The translations under genes were made by a program, and so were the position numbers. The notes beneath the pieces were generated by a model. It had not been told where the DNA came from, did no database searches, and saw only the letters and a program-made list of their open reading frames with translations. Positions 31,100 to 43,600 of a DNA stretch of 64,000 bases are shown here, piece after piece. Source of the DNA: Mantamonas sphyraenae (taxonomy: Eukaryota > CRuMs > Mantamonadidae); NCBI GenBank assembly GCA_026936335.1, contig JAPMXV010000031.1, forward strand, positions 186,001 through 250,000, written 5' to 3'. Every line of letters begins with the position of its first letter. The stretch's first letter is position 1.

Positions 31100-32509
31100 A
31101 TGCCTCTCACATGCGTAAACAACGTGTCTCACACCACCGCTTCTGTGTCCCACCGCTTGCAGACTGCCTCGGCCGAGGCGGAGCCAGCGGCGGATCGCCG
31201 TTTCCGCATTGTGCTCGTTTGCCACGCCCTGTTCTGCACCCTTCTCTCCTGCGGCATCATCTACGGCTTTGGCGCCTTGTCGTCCATCATGAGGCGTGAG
31301 GGCATTCTGTCGACGCTGTGTGGCCCCACCGCAAGCCAGGGGACGTGTGCAGAGCAAGAGGTGGCCTTTGCCTTTGCCTTTGTCCTCGCAGCAGGCGTCA
31401 CACAGTCCTCCATCCTCGTCCATGGCCCTCTTATGGACAAATTTGGTCTCAAACCCACACTGTTCCCGCTCACAACGTATCTTCCTGCCGTTCTGGGCTG
31501 TGCTCTCCTGCTCGTTTCCCAACAATCCGCTGCTGGCCTCACCATTGGCCTGTCCGTTCTGGTGGCAGGAGGACCTGCCTCGCAACTCTCTGTCCTCAAG
31601 TTTGCTTCCCTGTTTCCAGCCCACGAGGATGCCATTGTCGGCGCCAGTGTGCTGTGTGCCGGCGGCTCGTCGAGCGTTTTTCTTGCTGCCCAGGCCCTGC
31701 AGCTGTCCTGGACCCAGCTTTGGCTAATCTACGGCGCCCTGGCCATTGTACTGGCCATTTCGTCTGCCATTCTTCTGCGCAACGACCACCCTGTCCTCAA
31801 CCCGGTCCCTGTGGACACGGCGCAGCCCTCCGCCCCGTTGCACGCCGTCCTCGTGTCACCTCTCTTTCTCCGCTTCATGGTGTGGATGGTCGGTGTGCTT
31901 CTGTTTGCCCAGTTTCATCTCGGCACCCTCTCTGTCCGCCTCGTCCTCATGGGGCTCACCGCAGCCGACGCGTCGCTCCTCCTCACCGTGTTTGGCCTCG
32001 TTCTCGCCGTCTCTGGCTTTGTTGCGCCTCTGCATGGCCTTGTGGTACAACGATCGCCTCGTACAGCGTTTTCCGTGGTTAACTTCTGCAGTCTTGCCGC
32101 GTTGCTCGGCGCCATGTCCATGCTGCCCGACTTGCAGCTCCCATCCATCATTCTGGTGTGCATCGCACGCCACACCCTCTTCACAAGCGCCTTCAGCTAT
32201 GTGCAATCCAACTTTCCCAACAACCATCTGGGACGATTGACAGGCATTATGCTGGCCGGCTCGGCCGCAGTCACTACCGTCATCCAGCTTCTGTTGGTTC
32301 CGCTTGCCCTCGAGTGGGTCCAACCGCCTACATTTCTCTACGCAGACATTGTTGTGCTTGTCTTTCTTCTGTTTGCCTGTGTATATCCGTTCGTCACCGA
32401 TGTGGCAACTCCGTGGCGGCCGGCGGAGGCACCGGTCGTTGGCAAGACTACGCTCGTGGTCATCCCGTTGCAAGACAGCGTGGCAACGGTGAAAGAGGTG
32501 GAATCATGA
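31100..32509 (+). CDS. major facilitator superfamily transporter, SLC43/FMP42-like
   Basis: About 469 residues with roughly 11-12 membrane helices, for example VLVCHALFCTLLSCGIIYGF, LTTYLPAVLGCALLLVS, FMVWMVGVLLFAQFHLG and FLLFACVYPF. The MFS signature between helices 2 and 3 is HGPLMDKFGLKPTLFP, which resembles the GxLxDKFGPR motif of the SLC43 amino-acid-transporter group and fungal FMP42. The cargo is not predictable. The start is uncertain: ATG 31100 is used, but a possible intron (31115-31162) means the first helices could follow a different upstream exon. It is convergent with the Munc13-like gene (35 bp gap). Confidence 0.75.
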   Translation: MPLTCVNNVSHTTASVSHRLQTASAEAEPAADRRFRIVLVCHALFCTLLSCGIIYGFGALSSIMRREGILSTLCGPTASQGTCAEQEVAFAFAFVLAAGVTQSSILVHGPLMDKFGLKPTLFPLTTYLPAVLGCALLLVSQQSAAGLTIGLSVLVAGGPASQLSVLKFASLFPAHEDAIVGASVLCAGGSSSVFLAAQALQLSWTQLWLIYGALAIVLAISSAILLRNDHPVLNPVPVDTAQPSAPLHAVLVSPLFLRFMVWMVGVLLFAQFHLGTLSVRLVLMGLTAADASLLLTVFGLVLAVSGFVAPLHGLVVQRSPRTAFSVVNFCSLAALLGAMSMLPDLQLPSIILVCIARHTLFTSAFSYVQSNFPNNHLGRLTGIMLAGSAAVTTVIQLLLVPLALEWVQPPTFLYADIVVLVFLLFACVYPFVTDVATPWRPAEAPVVGKTTLVVIPLQDSVATVKEVES

Positions 32510-32544
32510 CAGAGGAACCGTGTTGTGATTTTCCACTCACCAAC

Positions 32545-35226
32545 TCAATGCAGCTTGCGCAGAAACGCTTGCGCTTCGTCGTCGTCCCGCCTGTGGTTCA
32601 ACACCTTGACAATCTCCCTGCGACTGGCCAGCTGTTGCTTGCCGTAATCCTCCACCAGCTCGCTGGTGCTGATCTGCACCAAACCCAGCAGCATTTGCAA
32701 CCTGTTGACGCTGGCGTTCATCTCATCCATGCCCAGACCGTGTTCCGTGTCGTCCACAGGGTCCCGTGCGTTGAAGAAGCACTCGATGATTTGCAGATCG
32801 TCCATGAGCAGCAGGGCGTCGTCTGCTTCAAAGCACCGCTCCGGACCGCCATCCAGGATGACGCGTTCGTAGGCGTGGCAAAATTCACGAAACACGGCAG
32901 CCGCCACCTCATCGCTCAGGTCACTGTCCACCAGCGAGTGGCTACCACACAAGGTGGCCATGATTGAGTCGAGCTCGTTCATCACCAGCATCACGGTGCA
33001 GTCGGCCACACTGGGCACATACAACTCCTCCATCATGAGGTCGCGCAACGAGTACCAGATCACACGCAAGGCAATGTAGTCCACCATGGTGTGCATGCAG
33101 TTCTGCATCTCCTGCACCATGCCTTCGCACGTCTTTTCCAGACCCGTTGTGTCCGCCATGGCCGGCAACGTGGACACAATCCGGTTGCGTTGCGACTCGA
33201 GCGATTCGACCACAAAGTGCATGTTGTTCAGGCGCAGCAGGAGCTCGTCCCACGTCTGGGCCTCCACACGCTGCAGCACCATCGGATCCAGCTCCACCAG
33301 GTGTTTGCTCGATCCTTTTGCCTTGTGCTTCAGATTCGACACCACGCGCTTCATTCGACCGGTCTTGATCTCCGGCAACGGCGGCTCCATTTCAAAGCGG
33401 CTGCGGCACACCTGTGTCACCGTCTTGCAGTACCGCACCGCGCTGCCAAACACGAGCTTGGTGAAGGCCTCGGCAAACGGCTGTGAGGCAAAGACGTTGT
33501 ACGACTCAAACACACCCACGCCCTGGGCCAGCAGCTGCATGAGGTCCACACACGATGGTGTGCGTGCCACATTGGCCGACAGCGGCTGCCATGTCTCCTG
33601 TGCAAAGAACTGCGGGATCATCGAATTCCACTCGCTGGACACCCTCTTGAGCCACCCTGCACACAGAGGGTTGTACACCTCCTGGAACGACAGATCCAGC
33701 GATTGTCCCCGTGGCAGCGCACTCTGGATCAGCCGCTCCACCGCTCCCAGCTCTTCAAAGATTTCCAGCGCCTCCTCGTCCAGCTCCGTGTACTGTGTCT
33801 CCAGCCGCTGGCCAATCTCGTTGTAGCAGCTCTTGAGAAGTACAGTCAGCACGATGGCTGGTCCGCTGGGAAATACGTCTGTGATCTGCCCGGTAAAGTA
33901 CTGGAGATTGAGATTGCCGTTGTGAGTGTTTTGCCCTTGCAGCTCTCTCTGCCTCTCTGCCCCCCTCTCTCTCTCTCACACACAAATCCATCACTGGCAA
34001 CATACGTCGAGTTCGACCTCAATCTCGTTCTTGAGGGTGCCTACAAAGTCGCGGACTCCCTGCGGGGTGTCCAGGGACGCACCCTGCAGGGCAGTCTGGT
34101 ACATCATGGCAATGGAGGACGGGAGGCTGGTGCGCAGTGACTCGAGCATACGTTCGTCGTGTTGACTGTGCTCCACGCCGCCGCATGCCGCGGAAAGAAT
34201 GTACACGGTTTGCGGAAACTGGTCGGGATTGAGCATGAATCGCTCCCTGTAGTCCTGGCACTGTTCCACACACGTGGCACGCACTCGTGCACGTAGTTGC
34301 TCGGCATAGTGGGCTGCCACCACGTTGTGCGACTCGTGTTGGTCGTTGATCTCGCCCATGTGCAGGAGCAGAGTGTCTCCCATGGTTTCGGTCTTTGTGC
34401 GTTCGATGCACCGGTGCACCGCATCACACCAGGCAATGGAGGCCAGGCTGGAGTCGATGCCGCACAGCTGGGCCACTGGGACCAGGCCAGAGCGCACTTC
34501 GTCTGCGTTGTACCCTAGATTGCCCTCGTCGTCGAAACAGGCCGCAAGGAGCTGGGTGTACACGCGCACATTGAGTGGGTAGGGCATGCAAACGGCCGCC
34601 TGCAGCGAGTTGAGCGAGCTGGTTTGCTCGCGTGTGTCCATGCGTCCCACGTAGCCGTCCTTGAGTTTGCGCAACTCGGTCAGAAACTCTTCCGAGGCCG
34701 GCTTGAGCTGGATGAGGGCGTTGAACATGGTGACGCAGTTGTTCAACAATGCCTGCACCTGTTGCGTGTTGGCTGCCTTGTTCATGAGGTCAAACACGAC
34801 GCCGTGGAGCAGCAGCGAGCACTGGAGTTGCAGCCACTCTTCCGCCTCGCCACTCTCCAGTTTGCCTGGCTGATAGGCGGCCAGCAGCAGCAATGGGTAA
34901 TGGAAGCTGTGTGTGGCCGTGTCGTCCATGGAGCCCAGCAGTGCTTGCTGTGTGCTGCTCACGTTGGCAGTGTCCAACACAAGGCCCTTGCTCAGCAGCG
35001 TGTGCACCTTGCTGCTGATGTTTAGGAAGGGTCGCACTGTGCGATACACAAACTCTTGCGTGTCATCCTGCGGCTTGTCCAATCCAATGAAGCCCGTGGC
35101 CTGCAGCAGCGTCTGGTACGCGGCTCGCTGTGCCTGGCTGCCCTCTGGCGTCAGCTGCAGCCACGACGGCAGGCTCTGCGCCATGGCGCTGTGCACGAAT
35201 GCGTACGCCTCTGCGTTCAGCGGCAT
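32545..35226 (-). CDS. Munc13/PATROL1-like MUN-domain tethering protein
   Basis: Two exons (35226-34006 and 33900-32545) encode 858 residues. The protein is helical throughout. Near the end it has VILDGGPERCFEADDALLLM followed by DLQIIECFF, the hallmark of the second Munc13-homology region in animal Munc13/BAIAP3 and plant PATROL1. An earlier stretch (TWQPLSANVARTPSCVDLMQ, then SQPFAEAFTKLVF) corresponds to the MHD1 side. MUN-domain proteins tether vesicles and help SNARE assembly or deliver cargo to the plasma membrane. No C2 or C1 domain is present, so it resembles the plant type more than the animal type. Start 35226 (MPLNAEAYAF) lies 91 bp from the divergent NSUN5-like start. Confidence 0.75.
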
Positions 35227-35317
35227 GTCACCTTGCACCTGTCGGTTTGGCGTTTGTTGTTGGTCTGCGCCCGTGCGGGCACGCACATCGTTCCTTTAGC
35301 CCCCTTCGTCCCCAGGA

Positions 35318-36984
35318 ATGGCCAGCCACTACCGCACTGCCGCCTCAATTCTGGCCAAGCTGGAACACAAAAACGGCGCCGGCATTCGTTCACTGGTGTT
35401 TGATGCCCATGTCCAGAACAAGAAGCTCACCATGGCCCTGGTGAAGCAGACACAGAAGTGTGCGTGATGTGCTGCCCATCCCTTACATGGACTCCCCACC
35501 TCACACCCGTTCTGCCACGTGATCCATACACACACGCACACACAGACAAACCGGCCATAGAGGCGTTGGTGTGCGAGGCAGGCCTGGAAGAGAGGCGGAA
35601 AGGTGTAAAGCCAGTGCAGCTGTTCGATGTGATGGTGTACGACGTGCTGTTTGGAAAGGGCAAGCTGCAAGGCGGAGGCAAAGCAAAGCGAAAGGTGGCG
35701 GAATGCGTGGAGGCGCTGAGGGAGGCCATGGAGCACGTGGATGTGCAGGCGTTGGTCTCGGAGGGCGACGAGCATGCGTTGCCGCGCTATGCACGCGTCA
35801 ACCTGCTGCTCACGACCGTGGAGGGGACCATCGAGTGGCTGGAGGGCAAAGAGGAGTGGACACGTGTGGACGGCGTGGAGCAAGTCATTGCTGCAGCGGC
35901 ACAGGCGACGGAAAACAAGGCTGCGAACCGGATCTTTTGCCTGGACACACACCTGGACCACTTGCTTGTGTTCCCCCCGGGCACAGATCTGCACGACCAC
36001 CCGTTGGTGGAAAACGCGTGGCTCATTCTGCAGGACAAGGCCAGTTGCCTGCCTGCGGTTGTGCTTCAGCCACCGGCAGACACGGTCGTCCTGGATGCAT
36101 GTGCTGCTCCGGGCAACAAGACGAGCCATGTGAGCAGCCTCATGGCAAACACAGGACGTGTGTTGGCGTTTGACAAGTCTGCCCGCAGACTGGATTTGCT
36201 CAAGCGGCTGACGTCAAAAGCCGGAGCGGAGAACATCGAGGCTTTGTGTCAGGATTTCCTCACCGTCGACGTAAACTCACGGCCATACTGCGATGTCACT
36301 CATGTGGTGTGTGATCCATCCTGCTCGGGATCAGGGATGGTGGCCCACGACGAGTTGCAAGGGCAGCATGACAAGAAACGACTGCGGGCCTTGGCCAACT
36401 TTCAGTACCAGGTCGTCGCACACGCCATGACGTTGCCCAGTGTACAACGCATTGTGTACTCCACCTGCTCGGTGTATGAGGAGGAGAATGAGCAGGTTGT
36501 ACTGCGCCTGCTGCGAAGATGGGGCGGGCACTTTCGGCTCGTCCCGGCTACTCTGGCCGCCCCCTGGCCCCACCGAGGCCATCTGGTCAAAGGACTCACC
36601 AAACAGCAATCGGAGTGTTTGTTGCGCGCAGACATTCGTCGCGACGCCACAATTGGCTTCTTTGTGGCGTTGTTTGAGCGCAAGCCGGTCGCAAAGCGCC
36701 CGCGATCGCCTCCTCTTACAAGGAGCCCTGGACAAGACAGTGACGATGAGGACGAAGGGGAACTCGTGATCTCCACGGAAACCTCTACGGAGGACATCGA
36801 CAACACACATCACGGTGATAAAGAGGTCGATTCGTCGCAGGCAAGCAGCGCGGACCTGCCTGACACGCAAACAGCTTCAACACGGACACATGCTCCACGT
36901 ACGGACAATCGTGATGAGCTGCGGTCTGACAGTGCTGCAAAGAAGCGCAGGAAGCGTCGGAAGAAGGTGGCTCGGTTGAGGTGA
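35318..36984 (+). CDS. NSUN5: NSUN5/Rcm1-type rRNA cytosine-C5 methyltransferase
   Basis: Exons 35318-35459 and 35546-36984 encode 526 residues. It should methylate a cytosine of large-subunit rRNA using S-adenosylmethionine. The SAM site is LDACAAPGNKTSHVSSLM; motif IV is CDPSCSGSGM (proton-abstracting Cys) and motif VI is VYSTCSVYEEENEQVV with the catalytic Cys in TCS. PSCSGSG rather than the more usual PCSG is typical of the NSUN5 group. An N-terminal helical domain (ALVCEAGLEERRKGVKPVQL) and a long disordered, charged C-terminal tail ending KKRRKRRKKVARLR (nucleolar-type basic patch) flank the core. The phase-1 intron has a GTGCGT donor. Confidence 0.93.
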
Positions 36985-37619
36985 AAAAAAACGCGACAGG
37001 TTTTCGAAGCGTGCCGCCCTCGCTCGCAAACATCAAAATCATTCGCAAGTGAGTTCAAGACATGCACCGAGGAACACGCCCAGAGAGACCTATGCATCCA
37101 CATAAACGCAAGGGAGTGTGCTGCAAACCCTTTGCACATCTCCTTCTGCATGGACGGAGGGCGAGTTTGTCGCATTTGCAGAAGAACTTTCGCGGCCCAA
37201 ACGTTGCTTGTTCCATGGCCCGCATTTTGAGCAATCCGTGGTGTCCCTCGTGTTCACTTCGTGCATGTCGTTGTGTATTCACCACACAGTCAGCACACAC
37301 TGTTTGTTTTCCTCCCGCCTGTTTGTTCTGAAGCCAAGCAGCCTCGGCGGAACGACTGGGTGCAAAATCGGTTCCCTCCGTGCCTGCAGCTGCACTGCAA
37401 AAAGCCACCATCGTACATGGATCCACACCTCGTCCGTCACAGTGAAGATGTGCTCCACAGTCATCGCAAAGTCATCTGGAGGTGGTGATATGTGCATAGG
37501 GTGTACTCTGGGCCCGTATGGTGCTTGGAGAGGGCAGAGCACCAGAGAGATTTTTTTCCTTCGCTTTTTCTCGGGTTTGCAAACTCACCCGAACAAACCC
37601 ACCTTTTCTTTGCGCAGCA
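36985..37619. other. gene-free stretch upstream of the TmcB-TauE gene
   Basis: About 635 bp between NSUN5 and the giant gene, the longest gene-free stretch here. It has short overlapping open frames on both strands without recognisable content. The 3' end (CCTTTTCTTTGCGCAG, ending at 37617) is an ideal splice acceptor two bases before the ATG, so the giant mRNA may carry an intron in its leader. The NSUN5 3' UTR must also lie here. Confidence 0.45.
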
Positions 37620-40600
37620 ATGGATGCTCGAAGAAACTCCACCGCAAGCAGTGGGGACTTCGATCTACAAGGAACTTCGATGGGCGCCGCCAAAGCCCAG
37701 GGGAAGCAGCAGATGTCCTTTGCCATCTCGGGCCACAGGAGTTGGCTGCGCCGGCTTTCCGGATTCCTCCAAGCAAGCAAGCAGTCGACTTTCCGCGTGG
37801 TGTTTCTCCTCATGAAGGTGGACAAGATCAACTTGACGCCTCTCCTGTACCTCTCGCTCCTGGTCGAGCACCTGCAGTTCTTGGTCTTCTTCCTGTCGCC
37901 ACAGCTCGTGCCCGCGGCGATGCAGGCCGATCCGTCCTACAAACCGCTGCGCGACCTCACGCTGGCCTTCAACGTGACCACCTTTCTTAGCAGTGCCGCC
38001 GATGTGTGGACGATGTACTGGTTTGTGGCTATTTGGATGATGACGATGGTCGTTCTTCTGGTCTACCTCGTCATTGCCGTCCACAGGGACGCCTACATCT
38101 TTGTCTGGGTGCTCAAGATCCTCCGGGTGTCTGTCGGCCTCACCTCCAGCGTCCTGTACCTTCCCTTTCTGCGTACGATGGTGATGTCCATATTTATGGC
38201 GCCCGCCACAGCGGGCTCTTCTGTGCTGGCCATTTTCTGCGTCTGCGTTCTTTTTGCCGTCGCCTCGGTGTCCAAGCTGATGTACTTTGAGACTTCTTAC
38301 AACAGTGCGGTTGCCACCGCTCGTTCACATGGCCGTGTGGACTTTGCCTGGATCCTGGTCAGGACGCTTCTGGTTCTTCTCTACCCCATTGTCAGCGCCC
38401 TTGCACTGCCGGCCCAAACCATGTCCATTGTCCTCGGCGTCGCCCTCATCCTCGTCTCTGTGCTCATGGTCGCCTTGCGCCTGTTCTTTCTCCCGTTCTA
38501 CATGCGTGCCACCAACGAGCTTGTGGTCAGCTTGGCCGCCGCGTTGGTCTGGTGCAGCGTCGTCAGTCTCGTGGCTGTCTTTGTGCCCACCATGGGCTTT
38601 GGCACAATCTCCATGATGCTTCTCATTGGCTCCCTGGCCACTGTGGCTTTGGCATGGGGTGGCACGCGTGTTTTCTTCAAGACGTACTTTCTCGACGCCC
38701 TGCGCACCCCGGTGCCCCAGATCGAGTGGGGTCCTAACGGCGACCTCGTCGTCTACGTGCAACACTCCCACAAGCAGAAAGCCAAGCTGCGCGAGCGTGA
38801 CTACGCTGCAGCAATCTCCAACACCGACGACGGCATCAAGAGGACGCCGGCGGTGCGAACGGGCTTCGATGCCCTGGACATCTCGCGCGACATGTCAGCC
38901 ACCCACAACACCGGAGGTTCTGGGGCCGCTGCAGGCGACGACGGCTCAGCCAATCTGCACGACAGCTCCGCGGGCGCTGGCAGTGGCAACGAGAGTGGCA
39001 CCGCGCAACAGCGGGTTGTGTCAAACCTGGTCAATCGCAACTTTGCGCGTCTGCACATCGAGGCCGGGCCTCGCTCCTCCGACATGGTGTACATCAACGG
39101 CAGTCCCTTGCGTCTGCTGTCGCCCATGCATGCGGAAGTGTTTGCACGTGTGCTGATGCACGATCGCAGCCGCGACGTCGTCCACAACGTGCGCAACTTT
39201 TTCGAGGCCGCCCTTCAGCTCTACCCGCGCAGTGGGCCTCTGATCCTTGCCTACGCACGCTTTCTGGAGAGCCAGGCCAGCAACAGCAAGGCGCAGCAGG
39301 ACGTGGTCGCTCTGTACGAGCGCATCGAACGCCTGGACGACCTCGCCTTTGACATCGAATTCTTCTGCTTTGCCGCCCTGCGGATCCGCAAACGCAAGTC
39401 TGTGGCCATGGCACTGGCGTCGGATGAGGAGGATGCTCGCGATATCGGCGTGGTTGCCCACCTCGAGTTGCAGCAGAATCTGAGTCGTGCGCGCAATTTC
39501 CACTTTCGCGCCCTCAAGCAGCTCCACTCCTTCTGGCAGATGCTGCTTGCCGACGAGGTGAACCTGCACCTGTTGCAAACCTGCATGCACCGCATCGTCA
39601 ACGCCCAGAAGTCGGCCAACGCTGCGTTCTCCGCCCTGTTGCAGCAGTATCCAAAGGCACCCAGCATCCTTAGAGCCTACGGTCGCTTTGTCAAGGAGGT
39701 GCGCAGCGACGCAGCGACGGCGCAAAACTTTCTGCGCCTGGCGGAGCAGTACGAACAACAGCAGCAGGCGCAGATGCGCACCAACTCGAGCAACATGGGC
39801 GAGGAGTTCTCCCAGCTCAAGGTCAAGACGATGATGACGCTGGCCGTCAACACCAGCGGCACCATCAAGGCAGCACGCAACCTAGGCCTGTTGGCATACA
39901 GCGAAGACGAGCTCATCGACACCAACCTGGGTGAGATCGTCCCGCACACTCCGGTTCTCGAAAACGCCATGGGACTGCTCAACATGGTCAAGGTGGGCTC
40001 CCAGGAGGTCATGGTCATGGATCGCAAGGACCAGGCTCTGTTGATGGAAGTCAACACAACCCATCTGCAGGTGGCAGCCGCCTCTGTCGACGTGCGCTCC
40101 TTCTTCCAGCAGCAGCAGCTGTTCAGCGTCAAGCTGTCCATCCACAAGGAGTGGCAGGAGCCCATTCTGTTTGCCACCATGCCCGTGGACAACCTGGACG
40201 CCGCCGATGACGACCGCGACGGCGACGTGCCGGACAGCCGGTCTCAAACCAGTGGCCTTGGCCGATCTGCATCAGCGTCCGCATTCTTGTTTGACGCCGC
40301 CCCGAAGTCCATTGTGGTCGGCATGACCAAAAACCTGCGCGCCATCCTCAAGCTGCGCATCAAAGACGTGTACGGGTGCAACCTGTCCGACCTGCTGGAG
40401 GACCAGGATGCCATGTACGACCGATCCGGCGCGCTGTTGAACTCCTCCTCCTCCACCTCATCCTCCTCCTCTGTCACGGGCAATGGCACCAGTGGCCCCG
40501 AGTCTCTGTCTGCGGTCATCCAACGCATGGCTCGCGACCTTAGCGGCAGTGGCAGCGGCAGCGGTGGCTTCAACAGCGTGTCACGCGGCGAGGTGGTGCC

Positions 40601-43600
40601 GCTGCGTCTCAAGACACGTGCAGGCTACGTGTCTGCCTCTGCACTGGTCAAAGCCATGCCATTGCAGAATCTGGCCATGATTCGCCTGGGCAAGATCGAA
40701 CGTGTGGTGCACCACACCAACGGCGGCTTTGCCAGCCCCAGCCGCTCTGGCGCCATCAGCCCTGCGTCTCACCGCTCTGTGCGCTCCGCCATGCGCAGGC
40801 GTGACTCGCTGGCGTCTTCCAGTCGCTTGCAATTCAGCACTCCGTACGGCCACGAGGGACGGGGCAGCGCAGGCCAAAGTCGCACGAGCAGCCCGCCTCG
40901 CATGCGTTCGCCTCCGCGTCGATCCCTGGACGACGGCGCAGTGCTCATGGAAACCCTGCATGAGCAGGAAAGCGAACACGCGATGGATCGGGAGCAGGAA
41001 CGTGTGGTGGAGCAGCAGTCGGAGCCAACCGAGCGTGCTGGTGCCAGGCGAACGGATGCACCTCAGAACGCACAGCGAGGCCAACGTAGCAACGGACGCC
41101 AGCGAAACCAGCGCAACAATGACACCACTTCAAGTACCAACAGCAACAGCAACAGCAACAGCAACAACAACAACAGCAACAGCAACACTGAGCAAGCAGA
41201 CGCCACCGCCACGACAGCAACCGCCACCTCCAACACCAACGAAGACGTGTCCCGCGGCACATTGTCACCCGTGGGTGTCTCTGGCTCCATGAGTGATGCC
41301 AGCGATGGCCTGTCGGACGGCGGCGCAGTATCCACAGGCGCAGGCGCAGGTGGCCCCATGGTCACTGCAGATCACCAATCGGCGGTCGTGTTGCAACAAG
41401 CCATCAAAACAATCACGTCTCGACCAGCCAACGCACGACGCGTCGCTGGTGGTGGTGGTGGCGGCGGAGGAGGAGGAGGATTGGCACGCGGCGCTCGCAA
41501 CAACAGCGAGGATTCGTCGCGACGAGTGTCCGATTCGTCGGGATCGGGTGACTCGTCGGGCCATTCGTCGGGATCGTCGGGCACCATGGGTGTGCGTCGA
41601 CGCATCAAGAACATGCGAGACAAGCTGAGTGACGAGTCGTCGGACAGCATGACATCGGGCAGCGTCAAACAGCTGCGCAGGGTTGTCTACGTCGTGTTGG
41701 CTCTCCTCTTTGTCTCTCTCGTCAGCAACTACGTGGCCCAGGAGTCATTCCTCTCCCAGGCCGAAAACAAGCTGGTCGCCGTCTCCGACGTTGGCCGCCT
41801 GCCCGTCATCGCCAGCGAGGCTGGCTACCAAGGTCAGCTTCTGGATCTTCGACTGCGCAAACTACGTCTCACCACTTTGTTGAACGATTACCGGACAGCC
41901 AACGCCACCTACGGGGCCAATTCCACGCAAGCCAGCACCATTGTCACGCGAATGCGATTGTGGACTCCGTTTGGTGAGGAGACGGACGTGTATGTCGTGG
42001 AAGTGAGTGCCCTTTTGTCGAACCGCGATTTTGACAACAACCGCAAGGCCATCGACGAACTGCGTGAGTTGTTCAACACCGTGCACAAGAAGACGGTGGT
42101 GAAGAACAGCGTCCTGAACAAGGCCGAAAACCTGCAGCTTCTGGCCATCGACCAGAACGTGGACATCAAGGTGGAAGCCACGGGACAAGAGGACAGGCGT
42201 GCCATGTCCTTGCGTGACATGGGCTTTGAGTTCACCGCTGGCCTGGACTTTATGAGCAGCCTCAACCTGACTGTTCAGGACACCCTGGGTGTGGACACCA
42301 TTGAGGAGTATGCACCATGCTACTTTGTGCTCAAGAACGCAGAGAACAACATGATTGCAGCATCCAAGAAGGCCATTGCCGTCGTGGAAAGCAGTGCACG
42401 CTCTGCCGCGGCTGAGGTGAATGTGATCAGTGGCACCACACTGTCCATTGCCGTGGTCGTGGTCGTGTGTCTCATGTGGCTGACCTTCCGTCCCGTTGTG
42501 ACCCACATTGCCATGGAGAACCACTTTACGCTCGAGACCTTCCTGGACATCCCTCGCCGGTCCATTGTGACCATGGTCAACCGCTACCGACGTCTCATCC
42601 TGGCCCTGGAGGAGGAAACACGCATGGTCGACGACGGCGACGGCGACGGCGGTGCCATGGACGAGGACGAGCTGTCGGTGGGCGAAGCCGCCGAACGCGC
42701 TTCGGTGGCCTTTTCCGAAACCAGCAAGTCACAGAAGAGCCAGGACAACGGCGAAAGGAAAAGCAAGGGACAAGGAAGCAGTGCCAGTGGCGGCGGCTCG
42801 GAACGCGATGGCAGCAGTTTGCACGACTCTTCGGCGGGAAGTGACACGGGCAGCACAGGAAAGAAGAAGCGCAAGAAGAAGAAGAGTGGACGCAGTCATC
42901 ACAGGCGTCTTGTGCAGGGACGTGGAGATGTGGTGACCAACAGCATGCACACACGCTACGTGGTTGCGTTTGTGGCCTTCTTGGCCATTGCCGTCACCTC
43001 GTTCCTCGTTGTGTCCGACTCTCAGACTCGCATGCAGGGCGTGCGGGCCATGATCAACAAGCTGGGCAGCACGCACGACCGCGCTTCGCAGGTGCCCCTT
43101 TTTGTCACCAAACTCGTCACCTCGCACACACGCGACCTCTACAATGTCAGCCACTCGCAATTGCTGACCACCAAACTCAACCTACGAGCACGTTACGCCG
43201 AGCTGTTGAAACTCAGCGACGAGGCAGGTCGAAGTGCGGCGATGGAGGCATTTTTCTTTGAGACAAATCTGTGTACGGTGTTCCAGTGCGACCACGAGGA
43301 CGAAACCAAGCTGGGGGCTTCTGGATTGCACAACCTTATGCGACAGTTCATGGACTTGACCGAAGACATTCTGGAGATCGATCGTAGCGTGAGAGTGTCG
43401 TTCCAAACACGAGGGGTCACGACGATTCTGCGTGTGTACGATGGCTTGGTGTGGCCTGCGCTGCGTCGGTTGGATCTCATGCTGCGCACAGAGGCACAGG
43501 CGTTGGAGGTGGAGGGTCGCAACGTAGGTCTGGCTCTCATGTTCTGCGGTATTCTTGTGCTGATTCTGGATCTGGTGCTCATCTTCACCCCGATGATGAC

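Noticed and set aside
30732-31118. 128-codon plus-strand frame upstream of the MFS gene.
   Set aside because: No similarity and it overlaps promoter space; only a possible exon.
37118-37990. 290-codon frame overlapping the giant gene start.
   Set aside because: Different frame from the conserved membrane protein and no recognisable domain.
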